From assembly GCA_022790755.1 (NCBI GenBank), contig JAAVXR010000073.1, forward strand, positions 1-64,000: DNA of 64,000 nucleotides, in the 5' to 3' direction. Below the pieces are notes generated by a model. It made no database searches, was not told the origin of the DNA, and worked only from the letters and a program-made list of their open reading frames with translations. The translations under genes were made by a program, and so were the position numbers. This DNA comes from Hespellia sp. (GTDB taxonomy: Bacteria > Bacillota > Clostridia > Lachnospirales > Lachnospiraceae). This document shows positions 41,850 through 50,441 of this stretch, one piece after another (within the stretch, counting starts at the first letter, position 1; the number at the start of each line of letters is the position of its first letter).

Positions 41850-43361
41850 TTACAACTCATTTAGCTTCTGAGTCAACTTTTTTATTAATCTCTCAATTGT
41901 TTCAAAACACTTTCCATATTCACTTAAAGGCTGCCCAATAGGATGTCCAATCTGTTCCTCCTCCTGAACAAACTCGCTGAGTGTATAGATATTCTCCTCA
42001 ATCCCACACTCACTCATCACTTTCTGTTTCTGCGACATATTCATAGCCAGAACCAAAGTATCTGCTTCTATCTCATCCGGATCAAACATTTTTGATTGAT
42101 AAGACGCCATACTCAATTTATGGCTCGCCATAATCGCTTCCGCTTTCTGATTGACCGGCTCAGGAAATAGCACAATCAGCCCTCTTGATATAATATCATA
42201 CTCTCGATTTAGCGTCTGGTTTCGCAAAATTTCCGCTGCCATCGGACCACGACTGGTATCCGACTCACTCAAAAACATGATCTGATGATATTTCTGCATG
42301 CGGACAATCTCTTCTGCCGATACTCTATGATGACCAGCGGCTTTCTCGAGACGATTCATAATGGCATCTCCCATTCCTTCCGCGGCAAAAGATTCGCTGT
42401 AAATCACAGATACTCCCTCTTCATCAAAAGCGCGAAGTATGGCATACAGATTACGGGCAATTGATTTTTCACTGTTTCTCGTCCCAATGCTCTTGATTAT
42501 TCCATGTGTATATCGTCCCACTGTCTCTGTCGTTCCGATGATACCAGGCACTTCTCCTTTGGAGACATGCTCATACGCAATCTGGCGAATCGCTTTCACC
42601 GCAAGCTTTGCAGGGCCATCCACGATAATCAATTCCGCCTTCGGCGCATAATGCCGGTATTTCATACCAGGAGCCTTCGGCGCAGTGTCACGATCCTCAC
42701 CATGAATCGACGGGTCCACCGCCACATAAGGCAACACCGTCGCTAACATCTCCCGCGTTATTGCACCCGGCCTCAGAATCATCGGAGGTGTCACCGTCAT
42801 ATCCAGAATCGTGGATTCAAGTCCAATCTCTACGCTACCCCCGTCTAAGATCATTGAAATTCTTCCATTCAAGTCTGTATAAACATGCTCTGCCGTCGTC
42901 GGACTGGGACGACCAGAAACATTTGCGCTTGGAGCAGATATATAGCCACCGGCCGCTAAGATTAACTCTCTGGCAATCAAATTCTCCGGCATACGCACCG
43001 CCACCGTATCCAAACCGCCTGTTGTCCCATATGGAACAACAGCACGCTTTTTAAAAATCATGGTCAACGGTCCCGGCCAAAAATGCTCCGCCAGTGCTTC
43101 CGCCAATGGTGGAATCTCTTCCACAATCTTGGGCAATGCCGAAAACTCTGCAATATGCACAATCAGTGGGTTATCAGATGGACGGCCTTTCGCTTCATAT
43201 GTCTTTACCGCAGCTTCCTCGTTCAATGCATCAGCGCCTAATCCGTAAACGGTCTCTGTCGGAAATGCTACAAGACCGCCTTCTTGCAGAATCCTACCCG
43301 CCTCCTGAATTGCCGCTTTTTCAATATTATTTTGGTCTATGGTTCGAATGATTGTTTTCAT
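41850..43361 (-). CDS. Sua5-type threonylcarbamoyl-AMP synthase fused to an inactive LMW-phosphatase-like domain
   Basis: Encodes 503 residues from the ATG at 43361. Residues ~1-205 form a YrdC domain (FPTETVYGLGADA, KGRPSDNPLIVHI, SAPSANVSGRPSPT) making threonylcarbamoyl-AMP for tRNA t6A. Residues ~206-340 form the Sua5 C-terminal domain. Residues ~350-500 resemble a low-molecular-weight protein tyrosine phosphatase. Its active loop reads FLSESDTSRGPMAAE, where the family has C-x(5)-R, so the nucleophile Cys is Ser, and the DP acid loop reads HPIGQP. Phosphatase activity is therefore unlikely. In Bacillus the two are separate neighbours (ywlC, ywlE). Confidence 0.85.
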   Translation of the reverse strand: MKTIIRTIDQNNIEKAAIQEAGRILQEGGLVAFPTETVYGLGADALNEEAAVKTYEAKGRPSDNPLIVHIAEFSALPKIVEEIPPLAEALAEHFWPGPLTMIFKKRAVVPYGTTGGLDTVAVRMPENLIARELILAAGGYISAPSANVSGRPSPTTAEHVYTDLNGRISMILDGGSVEIGLESTILDMTVTPPMILRPGAITREMLATVLPYVAVDPSIHGEDRDTAPKAPGMKYRHYAPKAELIIVDGPAKLAVKAIRQIAYEHVSKGEVPGIIGTTETVGRYTHGIIKSIGTRNSEKSIARNLYAILRAFDEEGVSVIYSESFAAEGMGDAIMNRLEKAAGHHRVSAEEIVRMQKYHQIMFLSESDTSRGPMAAEILRNQTLNREYDIISRGLIVLFPEPVNQKAEAIMASHKLSMASYQSKMFDPDEIEADTLVLAMNMSQKQKVMSECGIEENIYTLSEFVQEEEQIGHPIGQPLSEYGKCFETIERLIKKLTQKLNEL

Positions 43362-43396
43362 GTGGTTTATTATACCACTATCTTCCACAAAAACAA
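43362..43396 (-). promoter_or_regulatory. Promoter abutting the Sua5-fusion start codon, leaderless mRNA candidate
   Basis: The minus strand shows TTGTTT (complement of 43391-43396), 16 bp, TATAAT (complement of 43369-43374), then exactly 7 bp before the ATG at 43361. A normal start site would be the A of ATG. No ribosome site precedes the ATG, consistent with a leaderless message or coupling to cwlD. Confidence 0.5.
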
Positions 43397-43397
43397 A

Positions 43398-44087
43398 CTA
43401 CTTTTCCTGAATTCCAAAATAGCGGTAAAGCCCTTCCACAATAGCCTGCGCAACTTTCTCTTGATATTCCTGTGTAACTAATTTATCTGCTTCCTCCGGG
43501 TTACTAAGGAAACCACATTCCACAATCACAACCGGCACTTCTGTTCGCTTTAATAAATAATATGTAGTATTCGCTTTCGCCTCTCTGTGATTATCTGTAT
43601 CCATCTCATTCATCGACTTTTGTATTAATTTTGCAGCTTTTTCACTTTCATCAGAATGTTCAAAATAGAAGACCTGTGCGCCCTTTACAGATGCATCACC
43701 ATAACTGTTCTGGTGAATACTCACTACCAGCTCCGGTTTCTCCTGGTTAATCTTTGTAACCCTCGCCTTGAGATCTTCCACGTTACTGTCTGCCATCCCG
43801 TCGGCACCTTCTCGCGTCATCGTAACCTGAAATTGCTTTTTTTCTAAATCTTCCTGCAGTAGTTTCGCGATTTTCAGATTGATATCACTTTCTTTTGCAT
43901 CATTCACCCCAATCTTTCCGCCATCCATTCCTCCGTGCCCGGCATCAACGATTATTTTTATGCGGGACTCTGTTTTCTTTCCGAACAGAGAAGAACTACT
44001 GATCACATAGCGGCTTAATTTTTGGCTTCCCCAGGTTAAAAAACATAGAAAGAAAAAGATAAACAGCCATCCTACTTTTTTACGCAA
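43398..44087 (-). CDS. cwlD: N-acetylmuramoyl-L-alanine amidase CwlD
   Basis: Encodes ~229 residues. TTG at 44087 follows GGAGGGTATTT at ideal spacing and is favoured over the ATG at 44105. A membrane anchor (VGWLFIFFFLCFLTWGS) is followed by an amidase_3 domain with zinc ligands in VDAGHGGMDGG, DAKESDIN and SIHQNSY and catalytic Glu in VVIVECGFLSN. CwlD removes peptide from spore cortex peptidoglycan to allow muramic-lactam formation. A sigma-E-like CATATATT with upstream TCATAAA lies at 44122-44149. Confidence 0.88.
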   Translation of the reverse strand: MRKKVGWLFIFFFLCFLTWGSQKLSRYVISSSSLFGKKTESRIKIIVDAGHGGMDGGKIGVNDAKESDINLKIAKLLQEDLEKKQFQVTMTREGADGMADSNVEDLKARVTKINQEKPELVVSIHQNSYGDASVKGAQVFYFEHSDESEKAAKLIQKSMNEMDTDNHREAKANTTYYLLKRTEVPVVIVECGFLSNPEEADKLVTQEYQEKVAQAIVEGLYRYFGIQEK

Positions 44088-44121
44088 AAATACCCTCCGC
44101 AGCATATACTATTTACTACCC

Positions 44122-44149
44122 AATATATGCTATAGAGGGCATTTTATGA
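44122..44149 (-). promoter_or_regulatory. Possible sigma-E promoter of cwlD
   Basis: On the minus strand, TCATAAA (complement of 44143-44149), 13 bp, CATATATT (complement of 44122-44129). The -10 matches the sigma-E form CATAYAHT; the -35 matches 5 of 7 and the spacer is slightly short. Known cwlD genes are expressed from sigma-E/sigma-G promoters, so it is plausible. Confidence 0.4.
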
Positions 44150-44161
44150 GGATAACCGATC

Positions 44162-46048
44162 TCAGTTTACATATTGAAGAATCAAATCCCAAATTGACGA
44201 TTTCTCATAACCAAGCCGCCACTCTGCAACTCCCGCCAAATCATGTTCTTTGATTAATTTTAATTTTTCTTCAATGGATTCCTCATCTTCTATCCATATT
44301 TTATATGTTCCTTCGTCGCCTTCCCATTGTGCATAATTCTGACGGACATTTTCTGCCCATTCTGCAGTAGCGCCTGCCTCTGAAACAGCCTCCGAAGCAT
44401 CCTCCATTCCCAATGCCTGGCTGGATATCTTCGTTGCATATTGCGCAGCCTCCGTCCCTTCCTGTTCTTTCAGTTCGGCTTCTGTCTTCTCTTCCTCCAG
44501 CCATAGTCTGGTGTAGAATGGAATCGCCGCGATCATCTTGTTATTTGGCACCTGCTCCAACATATTCTCAATTCCATCCTTCACATAACCATAGGAAGCA
44601 ACAGAACCCGCCTCATAGGAACTATTTGTATGCTCATCATACCCCATCATAACCACATAATCCACAAAAATACCCTGTTCATGGATATCATAATGCGCGT
44701 TATAAGGCATCGGAACATAATTATCTACCGATAAAACTAGACCATTCTGCCGACACTTTACACTCAATTCCCGTACAAATTGTATATAATGTTCTCCACA
44801 TTCCAAAGAAATCAATTCAAAATCCAAATTAATTCCATCAATTCCCGTCTGCAAAGCATCCGCTATCACCTGATTAATCAGTTTCGTCCGCTTTGAAGTA
44901 TAACTCATCACTTCATATACTTCCTCCGAGGAATCAATTCCTCCCTGAAAATCCCGCAGAACTGCCCACACTTCCAAATTCGACTGATGTGCATAGTTCA
45001 CATATTCCTGACTGGAAATAGATTGAAGATTCCCAGACGTATCTTCAATATTATACCACGTGGGAGCAATCGTTGTCAGTCCCTTCGTATTTGCAATGGT
45101 TTCCAGTACCGAAGCATTCGCCGTCGTGTTTGTTACATTATGCCATGCCAGATTGATCGTATAATCCTTGGATATATTTTTGTATTCCGGTTCCTGAAAA
45201 TCCCTGGAAAGCTTTACCGCTTTTTCATCTTTCAATGTCTTAGATTTGACATACCCAATCATTCCATCGCTGGTTCGGATTTTTTTCCAGTCATCCAGTT
45301 CTTCAATTACCGTAACCATCTCAGACTTCTCTACCGTTCTCAAGACAGGGCTCTTGACACCGGCCTGATAGCGGACTTGAGTCTTACTCCTCATCTCAGC
45401 CTGTGTTGCCTCACCCCATCTGCTGACAATCATGACTCGTGCAGGATTCTCATACACATTATACTCTATATTCGCATACTCCTGTATGAACGGGAGAGCT
45501 ATATACGCTGTCTGTCCTTCTGTCTTTATAATAACGAAATCTTCCGAACGCTTTTCAGAAACCACCGAAAATTCTTTACTGCCTACTTCCGCGGAAACAT
45601 TCCCTTCCGGAAGCGTATACAATAGTATATTTTCATTAGAATCCCAGTAAAATCTACTGTTAATGTTATCTCGGAGTACGGTATATTCTATATATGGTAC
45701 ACCATCTATGATTCTACCCCCAGCGCCCAACACCTGATTGTCTGCAATAATTGCCAGATCATCGTTTCCAGAAATTCCATAATATTCATTCAAATCCGCC
45801 ATTTCTTTCGATGGGCCAAATTTTATCCAAAACAATGTTCCGCCAATACCTATGATCACAGCACAAAGAACGAGAAGTATCGCTATCGTTCGATTCCGCT
45901 TTCTTCTCCGCAATCTGCTACTCTGTCGTGTATTCATACGCTGTCTGTCTCTGTTGTTCGCAGGGCGCCTGCCGCGATTCGGCCGGCTCGCTCGATTGGG
46001 CCGTCCATTCGGTCTGACACTTCTTCGCGCATTTCTTCTTTCGTCCAT
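44162..46048 (-). CDS. Membrane-anchored GH18 glycosidase-like protein with SH3 domain
   Basis: Encodes 628 residues. The first ~52 are extremely Arg-rich, followed by one membrane helix (TIAILLVLCAVIIGIGGTLF), a beta domain ~90-210 (copper-amine-oxidase-N-like), an SH3 domain (~230-275) and a GH18 barrel (~300-628). The catalytic motif DGINLDFEL (D-x-x-D-x-E form) is intact. Family members cleave or bind beta-1,4 GlcNAc polymers, including peptidoglycan and spore cortex. It lies just upstream of cwlD on the same strand, so a cortex or envelope role is likely. Confidence 0.88.
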   Translation of the reverse strand: MDERRNARRSVRPNGRPNRASRPNRGRRPANNRDRQRMNTRQSSRLRRRKRNRTIAILLVLCAVIIGIGGTLFWIKFGPSKEMADLNEYYGISGNDDLAIIADNQVLGAGGRIIDGVPYIEYTVLRDNINSRFYWDSNENILLYTLPEGNVSAEVGSKEFSVVSEKRSEDFVIIKTEGQTAYIALPFIQEYANIEYNVYENPARVMIVSRWGEATQAEMRSKTQVRYQAGVKSPVLRTVEKSEMVTVIEELDDWKKIRTSDGMIGYVKSKTLKDEKAVKLSRDFQEPEYKNISKDYTINLAWHNVTNTTANASVLETIANTKGLTTIAPTWYNIEDTSGNLQSISSQEYVNYAHQSNLEVWAVLRDFQGGIDSSEEVYEVMSYTSKRTKLINQVIADALQTGIDGINLDFELISLECGEHYIQFVRELSVKCRQNGLVLSVDNYVPMPYNAHYDIHEQGIFVDYVVMMGYDEHTNSSYEAGSVASYGYVKDGIENMLEQVPNNKMIAAIPFYTRLWLEEEKTEAELKEQEGTEAAQYATKISSQALGMEDASEAVSEAGATAEWAENVRQNYAQWEGDEGTYKIWIEDEESIEEKLKLIKEHDLAGVAEWRLGYEKSSIWDLILQYVN

Positions 46049-46149
46049 GCCGCACCTCCTATTTCTAGCCCTTATTATACCATATTTTATTTATCCGTCA
46101 TTAACAATTTCATGTTTTTCACAGAAATACCGGCGCAGGGGGATTACAT

Positions 46150-46368
46150 TCAGCTTTCTGCGATATTATAAAATGATAATTCCTCGATATATCCACTGGG
46201 ATTCAATACATAATCCCGCATGTAACTGCCCCTTTCTTTCACTTCATAAGCAGCAATCACCTGCAATGGACTCACCTGGCTCCCATCCAGTTTGATACGA
46301 ACTCCTTTCTTTTCATAATTTTCCAGTTCCCGATACAAATCTTGCATCTCGGGATTTTCCGATTTCAT
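46150..46368 (-). CDS. Hypothetical small protein
   Basis: Encodes 72 residues (MKSENPEMQDLYRELENYEK...). The first ~20 residues are an acidic helix, followed by basic GVRIKLDGSQVSPLQVIAAY and a Tyr-rich end. GGGAGGC lies near the start. No family recognised. It is 101 bp upstream of the GH18 gene on the same strand. Confidence 0.65.
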   Translation of the reverse strand: MKSENPEMQDLYRELENYEKKGVRIKLDGSQVSPLQVIAAYEVKERGSYMRDYVLNPSGYIEELSFYNIAES

Positions 46369-46742
46369 ACCTACGCCTCCCTTATAGTTGCCCTGACATT
46401 GTACTATGACCTCATTCAGCCATTCATAAGGAATTTTTCGTGATGTAATTGCCCTTCCTATGGTTCATAAAGGTCACAAAAGAAGACAGCATTTCATCTG
46501 TACGACTTTTTGTAAAACAAACCACATATACTTTTATTGTCGTGAATTTGTGTCCCTGACTCTGGGACATTGAAATATCTGAATAGATAATAATGTAAGA
46601 AATGCCTTTGCATTTGAGGCCAACATTCGTTTATTTAGACACTCTTTCCTCCTTTCTGAAGTAAATTTGTCAGGGAACGCTGCCTTCTTGTATCTGGAAT
46701 TATAGTGAATCTCTATTTTTTTGCAAGTATTTTTAAATTCTC

Positions 46743-46771
46743 TTTACATATTTTTCGTTTTTGTTTATACT
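46743..46771 (+). promoter_or_regulatory. Promoter of mecA
   Basis: TTTACA (46743-46748), 17 bp, TATACT (46766-46771), 44 bp before the ATG. AAAGGATGTG supplies the ribosome site. The long gap 46369-46742 has no gene I can support; it holds a TGTCCC/GGGACA hairpin at about 46550-46568. Confidence 0.7.
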
Positions 46772-46815
46772 AATAGTGAGGAAGTGTATAAAGCTCATAT
46801 AAAGGATGTGATTAA

Positions 46816-47538
46816 ATGAAAATAGAAAAACTAAACGATAATCAGATCCGGTGCACATTGACACATGCAGATTTAGCAGATCGTCATTTAAAACTGAGTG
46901 AATTAGCTTATGGTACGGAGAAAGCAAAAGCACTCTTCCGTGATATGATGCAGCAAGCCTCCTTTGATTTTGGTTTTGAGGCGGAAGATATTCCACTTAT
47001 GATAGAAGCAATTCCAGCATCGGCAGATTCACTCGTTCTCATTATCACCAAGGTGGAGGACCCTGAAGAATTGGACACCAGGTTTTCCCGTTTTACTCCC
47101 CTGAATGACTCTGAATCGGGAGTAACGGAATCCCTTGAAAAATTAGAAGGCGCAGATGAATTTTTGAATCTTCTTGACAAAGTAAAAGAAGCAGCGAATG
47201 ATGCACATACCGCAGAAACTCCTACTAATAAAAAGCAGGATATCCCGCAGGTACGTCTGTTCTCCTTTGAACATATTGATGATGTCATTCGTGCTGCACA
47301 TTTGCTGTCATCACTTTATCACGGTGAAAATACTTTATATAAAGATCCGGCAAATGGATTCTTCATTCTGGCCCTTGTCCAGTCAGATCATACCACCAAT
47401 GACTTTAATAAAATCTGTAATATGCTATCGGAATACGGTACACTGGAAAAAGCTTCCGGCGTCACCATGGCTTTCCTGGAGGAACATTGTAACATCATGA
47501 TTCCTTCAAATGCTGTTCAAAATCTCGCAATTGTGTAA
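46816..47538 (+). CDS. mecA: Adaptor protein MecA
   Basis: Encodes 240 residues. The N-terminal domain starts MKIEKLNDNQIRCTLTHADL with RHLKLSELAYGTEKAK, followed by an acidic linker and a C-terminal ClpC-binding domain (LFSFEHIDDVIRAAHLLSSL...). MecA delivers proteins such as ComK to ClpCP for degradation. Length is normal. Confidence 0.92.
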   Translation: MKIEKLNDNQIRCTLTHADLADRHLKLSELAYGTEKAKALFRDMMQQASFDFGFEAEDIPLMIEAIPASADSLVLIITKVEDPEELDTRFSRFTPLNDSESGVTESLEKLEGADEFLNLLDKVKEAANDAHTAETPTNKKQDIPQVRLFSFEHIDDVIRAAHLLSSLYHGENTLYKDPANGFFILALVQSDHTTNDFNKICNMLSEYGTLEKASGVTMAFLEEHCNIMIPSNAVQNLAIV

Positions 47539-47597
47539 TTTAATATTATCTGCCCGGAATAAAATTTCCTCATCTGAAATATTTAAAGACACTCAAT

Positions 47598-47694
47598 AAA
47601 ACAGGACTGAATACCAAGCATTTCTGTACAGGATTCTCAGATAAAACACCTGGAATTCTGCTCCGTTTCCGCTTTGTATTCAGTCCCGTTTTTT
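47598..47694 (+). terminator. Terminator after mecA, long-loop
   Basis: AAAACAGGACTGAATAC (47598-47614) pairs with GTATTCAGTCCCGTTTTTT (47676-47694), with an internal ~60-nt region that can itself fold. It ends in a T-run. Confidence 0.7.
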
Positions 47695-47716
47695 CATGAA
47701 AACTTTCAATGTCAAA

Positions 47717-47917
47717 TTATTGTGCTGCTATCGCTGCGTTGATCTTTTCAACAAGCAATGTTGCATCAATACCATGAACCATTGCCGCCTCTGCAATGGA
47801 CTCCCCTTGTGCTGACGGACATCCCAGACAATGCATACCAATTTCCATAAGAATCGGCGCTGCGTCTGGATAATTCTGAAGTAATTCTCCAATCGTTGTA
47901 TTTCCAGAAATAGCCAT
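47717..47917 (-). CDS. DUF1858 protein
   Basis: Encodes 66 residues from the ATG at 47917, preceded by AAAGGAGGAGAA. The whole protein is one DUF1858 domain: [20 protein letters not shown], then [17 protein letters not shown] with the C-x-x-C pair. Often linked to hybrid-cluster or sulfur/redox proteins; exact function unknown. The frame above 47917 is not translated. Confidence 0.88.
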   Translation of the reverse strand: MAISGNTTIGELLQNYPDAAPILMEIGMHCLGCPSAQGESIAEAAMVHGIDATLLVEKINAAIAAQ

Positions 47918-48194
47918 TTCTTCTCCTCCTTTACTATTTATCTGAGTATCAGATCGTTCTACGCCCACCTCAGTGTGCTTTTCTATTATAATCCGAAAAA
48001 AACAAATTATCAACCTGTTTATATAAAACCTATACCGTTGTTCAAATTATTCATACATTTTCATCAGTAATTTGAATACTTAAAAGTCAACAATTTTCGC
48101 GCTTTTTTTCGACATAATTCCAGATTCATGATAATTCAACAAAACGTTTGTTCTTTTTTTGTCCCGAATAATCCACCAAAATCGAGTGTTTTTA

Positions 48195-48265
48195 TGTGGA
48201 TAATGTGGATAACTTTAAAAAAATCTTCTGTTTTCCACGTTTTTTGCGTTTTTGTATGTGGATAA
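48195..48265. promoter_or_regulatory. Cluster of three exact DnaA boxes
   Basis: TGTGGATAA (complement TTATCCACA, the DnaA consensus) occurs at 48195-48203, 48204-48212 and 48257-48265 in one orientation within an AT-rich gap (48018-48350) without genes. The first two are abutting. No dnaA or dnaN gene is present, so this is more likely a DnaA-box cluster for titration or regulation than the main origin. Confidence 0.65.
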
Positions 48266-48354
48266 GTTGAAAACTCCTGTTCTTCCTTTTTCTACATATT
48301 TCTACATTTTTGTACATTTTGTCTAATCATTGTCTCCCTTTTTTCTACATTAAA

Positions 48355-48383
48355 TTTCGGCAGGTTCATCTCCCCTGCCGAAA
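48355..48383. terminator. Terminator of the NlpC/P60 gene
   Basis: TTTCGGCAGG (48355-48364) pairs perfectly with CCTGCCGAAA (48374-48383). On the minus strand a T-rich tract follows (the + strand before it is AAAAAAGGG...). Confidence 0.75.
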
Positions 48384-48429
48384 CTGTCAATCATTAATTC
48401 TGTCTTCTTTTATTATACTCAGTCAATAA

Positions 48430-49542
48430 CTAGAACATTCTACGAATTGTGATGATATTTGTATATGTGGCACTTGAAATACCAATCCCATGTGCCTCAT
48501 CAATTGCATTCACAATGGTTCCATCTCCCATATACAGACCTACATGGCCATCATAACACATGATGTCACCCGGCATTGCATTCTCATAAGATACTTCATA
48601 GCCTGCACCTCGCATCTCTCCAGATGTTCTCGGAAGGTAGATTCCGAAATTCTGGTATACCGACTGTACAAAACCAGAACAATCTGCCCCGTCTGTCAGA
48701 CTCGTACCTCCCCATACATATGGATTCCCAATAAACTGACATGCAAAATCTATAATTGCCTGTCCACTCTCCACTTGCTCTACAGATACCTGAGCCTGTG
48801 CCGCCGCTTCCTGTATCGCTGCCTCCCGCGCCTGCGCTTCTGCTTCCTCAGCCTGCCTCTGCGCCTCTTCTGCAGCCAGTCTTGCTTCCTCTTCTTCTCT
48901 TGACTCAGCATATGTGAAGTCTGATTGGACTGTTATATACTTTCCAGAAACCCAGCCGGCAATGTCTCCAACTTGCACCGGATACCATCCATCTACGGGG
49001 TCCCCTGTAATCTCATACTGTTCATCCATCTCAATCTGAGTCAGAATATCTGCGTCTGTATTCTGCCCATTTCTCACATTTAAAACATACGCCGTCACTG
49101 TCGCTGTTTTCTTACTTGCCTGATATGCATATTCTTTTGCTGCACCTCCGGTGTACAACAAGTCTGTTAATACATACCCTGTCACATTTCCCGATTGAAT
49201 TTTGGTCCAGATACCTTCTGTTCCTATTACGGTAGCTGCCCCATCCTTATATAATTTTCCTACCCAATCGCTGAATTCGTTTGCCTCCGCGTGAACATAT
49301 AAATATTCGGATACATTTGCAAACGCTATATTTGAATACTCCTCCTTCTCTGTTGGTACTAAATACAATTCTATGGAATGTTCTCTGCCGGATAGATAAC
49401 ATTCACTCAGCACTGACTCGATTCCCGCAACTGGTAATATCCCTGTATCCTGGGCATTTACTACTAGCGCTCTCCCCGGAACCATGATCGCACTTGCTAA
49501 CGCAGAAACAATAATTTTCTTTCTAATACATTCTGATTTCAT
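48430..49542 (-). CDS. Secreted NlpC/P60 (C40) peptidoglycan endopeptidase with SH3 domains
   Basis: Encodes 370 residues. Signal peptide ~1-30; an N-terminal unknown part contains an SH3-like region; a second SH3 (VRNGQNTDADILTQIEMDEQ) follows; then an Ala/Glu coiled coil (~205-250) and a C40 domain with catalytic Cys in DGADCSGFVQSVY and His in DGHVGLYMG. It cuts D-gamma-Glu-mDAP bonds in stem peptides. The promoter and repeats upstream suggest WalR-like control. Confidence 0.9.
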   Translation of the reverse strand: MKSECIRKKIIVSALASAIMVPGRALVVNAQDTGILPVAGIESVLSECYLSGREHSIELYLVPTEKEEYSNIAFANVSEYLYVHAEANEFSDWVGKLYKDGAATVIGTEGIWTKIQSGNVTGYVLTDLLYTGGAAKEYAYQASKKTATVTAYVLNVRNGQNTDADILTQIEMDEQYEITGDPVDGWYPVQVGDIAGWVSGKYITVQSDFTYAESREEEEARLAAEEAQRQAEEAEAQAREAAIQEAAAQAQVSVEQVESGQAIIDFACQFIGNPYVWGGTSLTDGADCSGFVQSVYQNFGIYLPRTSGEMRGAGYEVSYENAMPGDIMCYDGHVGLYMGDGTIVNAIDEAHGIGISSATYTNIITIRRMF

Positions 49543-49590
49543 CTTAAAACCTCCTTACTGTTTTTTTATCTTTTGTAGGAAGTTTTAAAT

Positions 49591-49651
49591 TGTTACGTAA
49601 TTGTTAATTTTGTTACGGTGTCATTATAGCAATGTCACATTCCATTGTCAA
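49591..49651 (-). promoter_or_regulatory. Consensus promoter with WalR-box-like repeats for the NlpC/P60 gene
   Basis: On the minus strand, TTGACA (complement of 49646-49651), 17 bp, TATAAT (complement of 49623-49628), a full consensus. Just downstream, TGTTAC (49591-49596), GTAAT, TGTTAA (49602-49607) fits the WalR form TGTWAH-N5-TGTWAH; a third TGTTAC follows at 49611-49616. Placement after the start site would favour repression. The gap 49652-49880 is otherwise AT-rich with no gene. Confidence 0.5.
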
Positions 49652-49883
49652 CCCTAATATGCTCTATTTTGTATGACAATATACGACTTTATATTACTTT
49701 TACAATTCGTTCATATAAGCTTTACGCATTTTATTTTGTTAACATTTATATTATATTTTGTAACATTTTATAGAAGAAACTCATTATCAAAATGCATTCA
49801 TTTTTTAAAATATGGAACACATATGCTACTGGAAAACTCTTACAGTTGAGGGAGGAATAACAAAAAAAATATTAATTATCGTA

Positions 49884-49920
49884 TTGACAAAACACAGAAC
49901 TTCTATTATTCTAATTATAG
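49884..49920 (+). promoter_or_regulatory. perR promoter with overlapping PerR-box-like operator
   Basis: TTGACA (49884-49889), 17 bp, TATTCT (49907-49912). TTATTCTAATTATAG at 49906-49920 matches the PerR box TTATAATNATTATAA at 11 of 14 fixed positions and covers the -10. This fits autorepression. Confidence 0.6.
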
Positions 49921-49958
49921 TAATTATTATTGTTATTGATTTAAAAAGGAGGATTCCA

Positions 49959-50354
49959 TTGCCAACTATAAAATACAGCCGACAACGCGAATCCATCAAA
50001 AATTATTTGACAACCACCAAAACTCATCCAACTGCGGATAGTGTTTACCTTCATACCAAAGAAGTGTTTCCAAATATCAGTCTGGGAACTGTATATCGTA
50101 ATTTGAATCTTTTGGCTGATATGGGGGAAATCACAAAGATCGCAACACCGGATGGCGGAGATCGTTTTGACGGCCGTACAGAACCACACAATCATTTTTT
50201 CTGTACTTCCTGTAAACGTATCCTGGATTTGGATATGGATATGCGTCATATGGATCAGCTTAACCAACTTGCACAACAGAATTTTAATGGTGCTATTCAC
50301 TACAGCACCACTCTATTTTATGGGACTTGCAGTAAATGCAAGGAAAACTCTTAA
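49959..50354 (+). CDS. perR: PerR/Fur-family metal-dependent regulator
   Basis: Encodes 131 residues from TTG at 49959, with AAGGAGG 6 bp upstream; the upstream frame to 49812 is not translated. The winged helix contains HPTADSVYLHTKEVFPNISL and GTVYRNLNLLADMG, the metal region EPHNHFFCTSC and C-terminal CSKC. The C-x-x-C pairs bind structural zinc; His/Asp residues sense peroxide or iron. The adjacent rubrerythrin gene supports PerR over Fur. Confidence 0.88.
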   Translation: MPTIKYSRQRESIKNYLTTTKTHPTADSVYLHTKEVFPNISLGTVYRNLNLLADMGEITKIATPDGGDRFDGRTEPHNHFFCTSCKRILDLDMDMRHMDQLNQLAQQNFNGAIHYSTTLFYGTCSKCKENS

Positions 50355-50360
50355 TAAGAA

Positions 50361-50384
50361 TTTAATGCATATATATGCATTAAA
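50361..50384. promoter_or_regulatory. Perfect 24-bp palindrome between perR and rubrerythrin
   Basis: TTTAATGCATAT (50361-50372) is followed directly by its reverse complement (50373-50384). No T-run follows. It could be an operator or an mRNA hairpin in a perR-rubrerythrin transcript. Confidence 0.5.
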
Positions 50385-50441
50385 ATAAATTGCCAATTAT
50401 GGCACACAATCAATCAATTTTCAGAAAAGGAGAACAAAATT

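Noticed and set aside
46380-46740. Short reading frame of ~30 residues on the minus strand
   Set aside because: No ribosome site and no similarity to known small proteins.
48195-48265. Main chromosomal origin
   Set aside because: No dnaA, dnaN, rpmH or other origin genes are adjacent.
49812-49958. N-terminal extension of the PerR frame
   Set aside because: The promoter and operator lie inside it and the strong AGGAGG precedes the TTG at 49959.
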